The position numbers were made by a program, and so were the translations under genes. A DNA stretch of 31,902 bases from assembly GCA_030526455.1 (NCBI GenBank), contig JAUNCU010000005.1:1-31902 (forward strand). The letters run 5' to 3'. Position 1 is the stretch's first letter. Each line of letters begins with the position of its first letter. Origin of the DNA: Bacteroidales bacterium. Its GTDB lineage: Bacteria > Bacteroidota > Bacteroidia > Bacteroidales > Muribaculaceae. This document shows, in pieces, positions 1 through 7,800 of the stretch. Below the pieces are notes generated by a model, which was not told where the DNA came from, searched no databases, and saw nothing but the letters and a program-made list of their open reading frames with translations.

Positions 1-248
1 TGTAAATGTGCGCATTGACAGTGTTGTCGCATTCCCATGGAATGCATTTTGAGGGTGCATCGGGTGCAGGCATTTCGCTCCGGCTCTGCTTCATTCCGCT
101 TCGCTCCATTTCGCAGCGCCTCCGCTGCATACCTGCCTACACACATCCAATCCCTAAGCGGGATTGCGCCGCCTCTCCGTGCCGCTTCCCACACAGCAGT
201 TTTTGCAACGTCAATAATGTTTATTCTCCCAGGATTTTCTACTGAGCC
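1..248. other. Left-edge stretch without a recognised gene
   Basis: I see no convincing gene here. The short open frames on the plus strand have the composition of translated non-coding DNA, with no domain, no start context and no signal peptide. The stretch has pyrimidine-rich runs such as repeated ttcgctcc-like words around 75-110. It lies downstream of the terminator of the minus-strand LRR gene and probably belongs to the spacer before the next gene outside the window. Confidence 0.4.
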
Positions 249-289
249 AAAAAATTCGCTAGAAGGGACAGTGCCCCTCTAGCGAATTT
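249..289 (-). terminator. Rho-independent terminator of the LRR gene
   Basis: A 12-bp perfect inverted repeat (252-263 with 278-289, arm AAATTCGCTAGA) encloses a loop that can itself pair GGG with CCC. On the minus strand the hairpin is followed by a run of six T (complement of 249-254). It sits about 20 bp after the stop codon of the minus-strand BspA-like gene. Stem strength, T-run and position make this a confident intrinsic terminator. Confidence 0.85.
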
Positions 290-310
290 ATTCTTTATGT
301 GGCTGTTGTT

Positions 311-1759
311 TTATTTGCCCAAAATCTTATTGATCAGGGCTGCTACGTCGCTCACGTTTACCACGCCGTCGTGGTTGATGTCGCCTTCAGCGGCTGGTTG
401 GTAGGTGCCGTTGTCGTCGAAGATGTACTGGAAGTTTTTCCAGTAGTCGCGGCCTTTGTAGTACTTGTCGCATCCTTCAGGCACGTGCACGAAAGCCTTG
501 GCATGCACAGGAGCGTTGGCAATGTCGGCAGAAAGCAGCACCGGTGCCTTATGCGCCACATAGATGTCCATCAAGTTGGTGCACCCCGCAAAGGCATTTG
601 CGCCAATTGAGGTAACAGTGCCGGGGATGGTAACCGAAGCCAACTTCGTTTGGTTAAACATGAGATTATGTGGAATTGTCTTCACGCTTTCACCAATGGT
701 AACCTTAGTGATAGGGGCGGCAAAAAACCACGAAGAGTCATTTTGGGAAAATGTTATGCCAGCACAGTCGGTGGCGTTATAATTCACGGTTGAGAGTTTC
801 TCGCAGTCTTGAAAAGCGCGTTTGCCTATCCATTTCACACTGCTGGGAATAGTGACGGACTGAAGAGAGCATAATCTGCTAAAGCAATATATGTCAATTG
901 AATCGACACCATTTGAAATCGTGAGCGAGGTACATTCACGCAAATTCGTAAATGCATTTCTTCCAAGATACTTCACTGAGCCCGGAATTGTAAGGGATTT
1001 CAGGCCAGAAGTGCCAGCATTATAAAAGGCACCACGTTCGATCCTTGTCACACTACTTGGAATCTTGAGAGACGACATATAGTGACAACTCTCGAATGCA
1101 TATCTCGGAATGGTTGTTAGTGTACTGGGAATAACCAGGCCATTTTCAAAATTGTACCAACAAGCATAGAAAGCACTTTCCCCTATCGACTGGATGTTAT
1201 TGGTCAAATTGACGCCCCTCATTTCTAAACAACGAGAGAAAGCAGATTGCCCTATCGTGGTGAGTTTATTGCCCACTTGAATCTCTTTTAAAACAGTACA
1301 ATTTATAAAAGCCTCATCGCCAATTGTGAGCACATTTTCACCAAAGAAGGCTCGCTTTAGGCTATCACAACCAGAAAATGCTGCGTCACCAATTGAGGTA
1401 ACACCGCCTCCACCAAGCACAGCAACCATATCGTTACAACTAGCAAAGGCTCTTTCTCCAATCGTGGTAATTGTTGGGGGTAATGTCACCGAAACGAGGT
1501 CATTAATAGTAAATGCTTGTTTCGCAATTTTCGTCACAGTGTAGACTGTACCATTATAAGTGACCGTAGAGGGAATGATTACGTCGCCCCAGTAGGTCTT
1601 TTCCATGGTAGAAACCGATTTTCGAGTCACCGACACGGTAGTGCCGTCGGAGTTGATTTTGTAGTAAATGTCATTTACCTTGAAATCGTAGTACTCAGCC
1701 GAGGCTGTGATGCATGCCGCCATGAGCAGGATGCAGATGGAAAGTAGTCGTTTCATCAT
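311..1759 (-). CDS. BspA-like leucine-rich-repeat protein with dockerin-like C-terminus
   Basis: Secreted or surface protein of 482 aa. It starts with a signal peptide (MMKRLLSICILLMAA...ASA, likely cleaved near residue 21). Residues about 60-400 are tandem BspA/TpLRR-type leucine-rich repeats, seen as recurring blocks such as TSIGDAAFSGCDSLK and ..IPSSVTRIERGAFYN. The last 24 residues, GDINHDGVVNVSDVAALI followed by NKILGK, form one dockerin-like calcium-binding half-repeat. Known BspA-family proteins mediate adhesion or protein-protein contacts; the role here is inferred. It is followed by a strong terminator and preceded by about 300 bp of AT-rich spacer, so it is probably its own transcription unit, downstream of two subtilases with the same kind of dockerin tail. 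Start: first ATG of a double Met in front of the signal peptide; the second Met is equally possible. A lipobox reading (MAAC) is weak. Confidence 0.88.
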   Translation of the reverse strand: MMKRLLSICILLMAACITASAEYYDFKVNDIYYKINSDGTTVSVTRKSVSTMEKTYWGDVIIPSTVTYNGTVYTVTKIAKQAFTINDLVSVTLPPTITTIGERAFASCNDMVAVLGGGGVTSIGDAAFSGCDSLKRAFFGENVLTIGDEAFINCTVLKEIQVGNKLTTIGQSAFSRCLEMRGVNLTNNIQSIGESAFYACWYNFENGLVIPSTLTTIPRYAFESCHYMSSLKIPSSVTRIERGAFYNAGTSGLKSLTIPGSVKYLGRNAFTNLRECTSLTISNGVDSIDIYCFSRLCSLQSVTIPSSVKWIGKRAFQDCEKLSTVNYNATDCAGITFSQNDSSWFFAAPITKVTIGESVKTIPHNLMFNQTKLASVTIPGTVTSIGANAFAGCTNLMDIYVAHKAPVLLSADIANAPVHAKAFVHVPEGCDKYYKGRDYWKNFQYIFDDNGTYQPAAEGDINHDGVVNVSDVAALINKILGK

Positions 1760-1849
1760 TTGAGAATTTGTTTGGTTTATAATATTGTTAGTTTGGGTTT
1801 ACTGCTAAAGGTTCAGTTGAGGCTTGAAGCCGCAAAAGTTCAGTGAGCA

Positions 1850-1880
1850 CAAATTTATAGATTATCAGCGAGAAAAGCAA
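1850..1880 (-). promoter_or_regulatory. Putative Bacteroidales promoter for the LRR gene
   Basis: The minus strand carries TAAATTTG (complement of 1850-1857), matching the Bacteroidetes -7 consensus TAnnTTTG. A TTG (complement of 1878-1880) lies 20 nt upstream as a candidate -33 element. Transcription would begin near 1840, giving an untranslated leader of about 80 nt. This is a consensus match only. Confidence 0.35.
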
Positions 1881-1899
1881 CACGAAAACCCCGAAAACA

Positions 1900-1980
1900 A
1901 AAAATACCACGCTTAAAATGCAAAAATACCACGCCTTGGGTGGAGGGATTGGCCACAAATTATCACGAATCATCACGAAT
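1900..1980. repeat. Short direct repeats in the spacer
   Basis: Two copies of AAAAATACCACGC (1900-1912 and 1922-1934; period 22) are followed by two copies of ATCACGAAT (1962-1970 and 1972-1980; period 10). They lie just upstream of the putative promoter of the LRR gene. They could be regulator-binding sites or a degenerate genomic intergenic repeat; the sequence alone does not decide. Confidence 0.5.
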
Positions 1981-2060
1981 TGTTGATTTTCACGAGTTTA
2001 ATTTTGCTTCTGAGAACACCTGATTTTATCAATTATTATTTCTTTGTGTACTGTGTTTTG

Positions 2061-4838
2061 CTAGTTCCCCAGAATTAGGTTGATCAGCGCTGTTACGTCG
2101 GTTACGTTCACTGCGCCGTCGGCGTTGATGTCGCAGTAGTGGGTGGGATAGGTGGCTGTGCCTAGGATGTGGTTGATGAGGGCGGTGACGTCGGTCACGT
2201 TTACGTTGCCGTCGTCGTTCACGTCGCCTGGCATGTGGAGCGGTGGGCTCATGAGGCTTACGCCCGACAGTGGGCATGCCACGTAGGTGCCGTCGGGAGC
2301 GAGCATGGTGAGGGTGACCATGGCGTAGGTGGCGCCGTGGGCGAGGGCGGGCATTTCGCCATCTTCATAGTGGGAGCAATCGAGTTTCGCCTTGCCTTGC
2401 CACCAATCGATGCCCAACTGCTGCGCATAGGGCGGCATGGAAATGGTGCCTTGTGAGGCGCTATACATGGCATAACGCACGGTGTCGACCTCCATGGGTT
2501 TGGGCTTGGCGAAGTAGTGGCCCGCCTGTGTGCCATGGTAGTGCGCCGGCGTGATGGAGGGCACCTTGGGCTTCGACACCTGCTCAATCGCCACAGGGCG
2601 CACGGTGGCTGCCATACGCGGATTGCGCCTATCGGTGAGCACACCGCTCACACCGTTGAGCCATGCGCCCGCGAAACGCCGCATCTCGGCCGAAGACAGC
2701 GGCTGAGGCAGGTCGATTGCCATCCAGTGGAGTTTGCTCGTGTCGAAGGATTCGCCATCGGAGCGCACGTAGAGCGTATTGCCCGAGGGCGCGATGCGCA
2801 GCACTCGCAGTATCTTGTCGGTGATGCAGAACGAGCGGCCCACGGTGTATTTATCGCTGGAGAGGATGGTGTTGAGCGGGAGTTTCGCCTCGGGGAAAGC
2901 ACCCAGGGCATTCACCTTGCCGGCACCGAAGCGCTCGGGATGGCGCTCTACGAAGGCATCGCGAATGGCGCTGCTGATAATCAACTGCTTCACCTCGGCG
3001 GGCGTGAGCGAGGGGTGAGCCTCGAGCCACAGCGCCACGATGCCCGCCACAGTGGGAGCCGCCATCGAGGTGCCCGTGCTCTGGCCCCAGTAGTTGGTGG
3101 TGGCGGTGGCAGCGTTGTAGGATGCGAAGGAGATGCGCTCGGGCTTCGCCTCGTAATAGGCATTGTCGTAGGTGTTGAGTGCCGAAATCACCATGTGGCC
3201 GGGCGCTGCGATGGTGGGCTGAGGCACACCCGCCTCATCGGTGCCAAAAGATGACGCCGGATAGATGTCGCCCACCACGACTGCGGGCTGCTCGTGGGTG
3301 CCGCCAGCGGCTATGGGCACGGCATTGCGCGCCACATAGTTGCCCACCGAAATCACATCGCGGGCGGTGGCGCTATCGTTGATGTAGCCATCTTGCGTAC
3401 CCGCCACGAATGGCGTGCCATCGGCGGCAGTGAACGCCGTGAAAGCACTTCCCCAGAGCCAACTGGTGTGCCCCACCCCACTCTGGTCCACCAATTGTAT
3501 GGCCAGCAGATAATGCTTCGCGCCGTCGAGTTTCTTCAGGTCGATGGCGGTGCGCAGGTTGAAGTGGCCGTTGAGCCCCTGCGAAGTGGTCACCTCCACC
3601 GTGCCGCGGGCATATTGGCTCAGGCGCATACTGAAGTCGGTGTCGTGCTCCATGCCGGGGCCTGCCGTGAGGCGCTTATCCGTGGAGATGGTGGCCGAGG
3701 AAAACACCACCTTCTTGGTCGTCGGGTCGATGAGCAGCAGTTTCACCCCTATGGCGTCGGCCGCGCGGCTCCAGGTGTCGACGGTGACGGTGCCGATTAC
3801 GCTATCGGTGGCACAGGGCAGCGTAGTGCCCACCGTCGACGCAGCGCCCGCGGGCACACGCAGCACACGGTTTTCGCCAGCGAGGTTCCCCGCCGATGTG
3901 CATATCACCGCCCCCTCATGGGCAAGCGATGTGAGTGCCTGACAATAGGCACTCGACCCGTCGTGGGGACCTCCCTGAAAACCGAGGCTGATGGAAATCA
4001 CGCAGGGCTTGCCCACGCTCTTGGCATAATTGAGGATGTAGCGGGCGCTATTGATCACCGCCACTTGATTAGATACATAAGCAAAGCCCAGGGCACACAC
4101 CACGATATCGGCCCCGGGTGCTATGCCCGAATAGGCGCCCACCTTCGAGCCGGCGGCAATGCCCAGGCAGTGGGTGCCGTGGTTGGAATTGAGGCGGTCG
4201 GTGGTGAGCAGCGGCACGTCGGCGGGAAAGAACTCCGAGCCGGGGAGCGTGTCGGCTCCGAGCACCACCTTCTTGCCCGTGTTGCTGCCGGGCATATACA
4301 CGCGCTTGATGCGCGTATTGCCTGAGGCATCGGCAAATGCCTTGTGGTTAAAATCAATCCCCGCGTCGATTACACCTACCACCACCCCCTTGCCTGCGTA
4401 ATTCTTGGGCAAGCCATAGTAGGTGCCTTGGGCTACAATCGCCGCATCGGTAGCGGGGATTGAAATATCGGTGTTCTGATCGCCTGGCTCCGATACGGCT
4501 ATCTGCCTCACCATGGGCAGCGCCGCCACCGTGGGAATGCGCTCGAGCGGAATCTGGACGGTGAGCACATCGCCACAGCGGGCATGCACCTTCACCCCCA
4601 TGGCGCGCAAAGGCTCGCAATCGGCGCCGTCGATGGTGATGAACGCCTCCACCAGCCCATCATGGCGCGCCATCGCCTGGTGCGCTGGCGAAGGATGCTT
4701 TGCCAGCAGCCGCTTCGTGGCCACAGTGCACTTCTCGGTGGCTAGCGCAGCCACCGAGCAAATGAGGAGCATTATCAGAACTATCAGTTTTTTCAATTTT
4801 TCAATATCAAGAGTGACTAAAAACACACAAACCTGCAC
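2061..4838 (-). CDS. Secreted S8 subtilisin-like protease with dockerin tail (925 aa)
   Basis: Subtilase predicted to be exported and to cut proteins outside the cytoplasm. A signal peptide covers about residues 1-33 (KLKKLIVLIMLLICSVAALA); the 18-residue n-region is long, so a start further in is possible. An I9-like propeptide region (about 40-120) precedes the catalytic domain with Asp158 (VIDAG), His220 (NSNHGTHC), oxyanion Asn318 (SAGN) and Ser591 (GTSMAAPTVAG). The about 270-residue insert between Asn and Ser resembles a PA-type insert of large subtilases. Residues about 655-865 are one copy of the module repeated five times in the neighbouring paralogue (YFAKPKPMEVDTVRYAMY). Residues about 870-925 form a two-part dockerin (GDVNDDGNVNVTDVTALI and DINADGAVNVTDVTALI). 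It lies 33 bp downstream of the 1874-aa paralogue and is probably co-transcribed with it. Triad complete, so likely active. Confidence 0.92.
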   Translation of the reverse strand: MQVCVFLVTLDIEKLKKLIVLIMLLICSVAALATEKCTVATKRLLAKHPSPAHQAMARHDGLVEAFITIDGADCEPLRAMGVKVHARCGDVLTVQIPLERIPTVAALPMVRQIAVSEPGDQNTDISIPATDAAIVAQGTYYGLPKNYAGKGVVVGVIDAGIDFNHKAFADASGNTRIKRVYMPGSNTGKKVVLGADTLPGSEFFPADVPLLTTDRLNSNHGTHCLGIAAGSKVGAYSGIAPGADIVVCALGFAYVSNQVAVINSARYILNYAKSVGKPCVISISLGFQGGPHDGSSAYCQALTSLAHEGAVICTSAGNLAGENRVLRVPAGAASTVGTTLPCATDSVIGTVTVDTWSRAADAIGVKLLLIDPTTKKVVFSSATISTDKRLTAGPGMEHDTDFSMRLSQYARGTVEVTTSQGLNGHFNLRTAIDLKKLDGAKHYLLAIQLVDQSGVGHTSWLWGSAFTAFTAADGTPFVAGTQDGYINDSATARDVISVGNYVARNAVPIAAGGTHEQPAVVVGDIYPASSFGTDEAGVPQPTIAAPGHMVISALNTYDNAYYEAKPERISFASYNAATATTNYWGQSTGTSMAAPTVAGIVALWLEAHPSLTPAEVKQLIISSAIRDAFVERHPERFGAGKVNALGAFPEAKLPLNTILSSDKYTVGRSFCITDKILRVLRIAPSGNTLYVRSDGESFDTSKLHWMAIDLPQPLSSAEMRRFAGAWLNGVSGVLTDRRNPRMAATVRPVAIEQVSKPKVPSITPAHYHGTQAGHYFAKPKPMEVDTVRYAMYSASQGTISMPPYAQQLGIDWWQGKAKLDCSHYEDGEMPALAHGATYAMVTLTMLAPDGTYVACPLSGVSLMSPPLHMPGDVNDDGNVNVTDVTALINHILGTATYPTHYCDINADGAVNVTDVTALINLILGN

Positions 4839-4871
4839 GGCGGCATGAACCCATGGCGCCGCACCACAGCC

Positions 4872-7800
4872 CTACTGCCCGAGCACGATGCCGATGAGCA
4901 AGGTGACGTCGGTCACGTCGAGTTCGCCGTCGGCATTGATATCGGCGCGGTCGGGGCAGAATTCTTCGGCGGGTGTGCCCAGCACAGCCGAGATGAGGAG
5001 CGTGACGTCGGTCACGTCGAGCAGGCCGTCGTCGTTCACGTCGCCCAGCATCGGATCGGTGCCACCCAATTCACGCAGCACCTTGAGCACATACACGGCG
5101 TCGGCCTCGCGCAGCGTGACGATGTCGTAGACGTAATTGTCGCGCAGCACGACGGTGTCGGCCGCAGCGAGGCGCGAAACATCGGCGCTGAATTCACCCT
5201 TCAACTGTGGCAATCCCCATTCGGCGGGCTTCTTCGGCATCGAGAACTTGCCCGACGAGCGCCACAGCGCGCAATGCACCGTGTCGATTTCCATTACCAC
5301 TGGGCGCGCCAGGAAGTAGTGGAGCGAATCCACCTGCTGCGTGCCGTGGAAATTGGCGGGGAGATAACTGTTGATGAACGCGGTGCTATCGAGAGCGCCC
5401 ACCGTAGGCACTGTGAGCGCCTGCAGTGTGGCATTCTGTTTGCTCATGATCACGGCGTCGAAGCCCTCGATGCGGTGGCCGGCATAGGCCGCCATCTGGG
5501 CGCTGTCGAGCGGTGCGGGCAGCGTGATAGCCACCCAGTTGTGCTGCTGGTAGCGTCCGGCGAGGTAGTCGATCTGCCCTGGGGCGATGGTGTCGGCCTT
5601 CACGGCGCGCGCCTCGTCCTTGGCATAGAGCGTGAGCGAATCGGCGCCTATGTGCATCACCGTGAGGTGACCGCCACGCATAGGCACGGTGGAGCCTTCT
5701 TCAATTCTTTCGTTGCCAAGCACCGAAGCCAGCGCATAATCGGGCCTCTGCTCGCTGACCACATTGAGCACATAACCCATATTGCTCATGCGGCTGAAGC
5801 GCGACTGCACCCTCAACTCATACACATAGCCATCCTTCAGCAGCGACTTGTCGCCGTCGAAGAAACTGAACTGCGGCGTGAATCCGCCCTTGAATTGCGG
5901 ATGCCCGAAGTCGGCAGCCTCGTAAGGCATCTCAAAGCGTTCTTCCTTCTTGTTCCACATGGCGCTCTGCACGATGGCCACCTCCATGGGCTTGGGGCGC
6001 ATGAGGAAATAGTCGGTGCTATCCACCACTTCCGAACCCGTGAAATTGGCGGGAATCAAGTGGTTGAGCGATGCGGCGATGTTCAATTCGCCAAATTGCG
6101 GCATTTCGTAGATTTCAAATTCAGGATTATCCTTGTCCATGAGATAGCCCCTGAAGTTGGTGATATAGCGGCCAGTGAGGCTTCTTGCCACCTCACTGTC
6201 GATTTGTTCGGGCAAGTACACGGTGGCCCAGTTGCTCTGGTCGAGCGCGCCCTGGTAGTTCACCTGTGTGGAATCGGGCACATCGGGCGAGGCGTAAAGG
6301 CCTTCGTCTTTCACATACATGGCGTAGCCGTCGGTCGAGAAGCCCATCACGGTGAGGGTGCTGTCGGCGATGCCGAATTCGTAGCCCAACTGTATCGAGG
6401 GGCTGTTCACCAGTTTGGCGAGGGTGAATTCGGTGGATTTCACATCGAGAATCTCCAGCGGATACACCATGCTGCTGCCTGCCACGTTGAGCACCACCAT
6501 GGTGAGCACGTCGGCGTCGCGCAGGCTGGGCAGGGCGCCCGTCAACTTGGAGAAGTCGACCGAGAACGAGCCTCGGAATGCCTTGAAGCCATATTCCTCG
6601 GGGAAATAAGGCATCGTCACGTTGCCACGCATCACGTTCCACATGGCGCAGCGCACGGTGTCGATTTCCATGGGCTTGGGCTTGACGAAGAAGTAGTCGG
6701 TGGTGTCGACTTTCTGCGTGCCGTAGAAGTTGGCGGGGATGAAGGTGTTGAAGCGCAGCACGCTATCCTTGGCGAGCGCCACGGGCAGCGCGGCACACTG
6801 CAGTGTGGGGTTGGTCTTGCTGGCGAGCACGCCTTTCACGGCGGCGATGCGGCTGCCCACGAGGGCTGCATGCTGGGCCGAGTCGAGCGGTGCGGGCAGG
6901 GCGAGTTTCATCCAGTTGCTCTGGTCGTAGACGCCGCCGAGCACATCCACCTGGCCCTCTTTGAGCACGTCGGGCTGGGCATAGGCATGGTCGTCTTTCA
7001 CGTAGATCTCTTTATCGCCCACGCGGCCATACATCACCACGAGTGTGCTGTCCATCATTTCGCAATCCATGCCTTCCTTGAAATAGGCATCGTTCACCAC
7101 CTGTGCCAGCGTGAACTGGTTTTTGCGTTCGTTCCATGCCGCGAGCGGATAAGCCATGCGCGTGCCGTCGAGCGGATTGATGGTGGAGAGGACGAGCATG
7201 TCGTACACATAGTTGTCGGTGAGCGAAACGCTGTCGGCTCCCTCGTAGAGCGAGAGGTCGGCCGACGCGGTGCCGCTGAAGCGAGGCATGCCGTAGCGGT
7301 CGGGGTTGATGGGCATGCCTATTTGCTTATGCACGCCATTCCACATCACATTGTGGATGGTGTCGATCTCCATGGGCTTGGGGCGCACGAAGAAATAGTC
7401 TACCGAATCCACCTGCTGCGAGCCGTGGAGGTTGGCGGGGATGATGGCGTTGAAAGAAACGCTCACCGCAGAATCTGCCAGCAGTGGCAAATTGAAGAGT
7501 GTAAATGAGGCATTATCCTTGCTGTCGAGACGTCCGCGGAAGCGTTTCATGATTTTGCCGGGATAGGTGGCGCGCTGTGCCGAGTCGAGCGGAGCAGGCA
7601 GGTGGAGTGCTGCCCAGTTGCTCTGGTCGAGGTCGCGACCCAGGTAGTTCACCTGTCCGGGGGCTATGGTGTCGGGGGTGGCAAAGCCACCGTTGTCTTT
7701 CACATAGATGGTGCGGCCCGATGCCGACACGTGCATCACGCGCAGCGTGGTATCGGCCACCACATAACTGTAGCCTTCCTTGAAGGCGGGGGTGGAGAGA

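Larger units (their letters stand above)
1760..2060. other. AT-rich spacer between subtilase and LRR genes
   Basis: About 300 bp with no confident gene. On the minus strand it can encode a 62-residue hydrophobic peptide (1788-1976), but that frame spans short direct repeats and a putative promoter, so I regard it as chance. I see no strong terminator for the upstream subtilase gene. Confidence 0.5.

Noticed and set aside
1700..1759. Lipoprotein signal in the LRR protein
   Set aside because: The MAAC block lacks the usual Leu at -3, while ASA just downstream fits signal peptidase I better.
1788..1976. 62-residue hydrophobic minus-strand ORF in the spacer
   Set aside because: It spans direct repeats and a putative promoter, and the hydrophobicity follows from T-rich DNA. 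I could not support it as a gene.
3294..4325. Plus-strand frame of 343 codons opposite the 925-aa subtilase
   Set aside because: Shadow of the subtilase catalytic region; no start context or domain.
4845..7508. Long plus-strand open frame (887 codons) opposite the giant subtilase
   Set aside because: It is antisense to a gene with clear domains, is dominated by His, Gly, Val and Glu in a pattern typical of the complement of GC-rich coding DNA, and has no recognisable motif.
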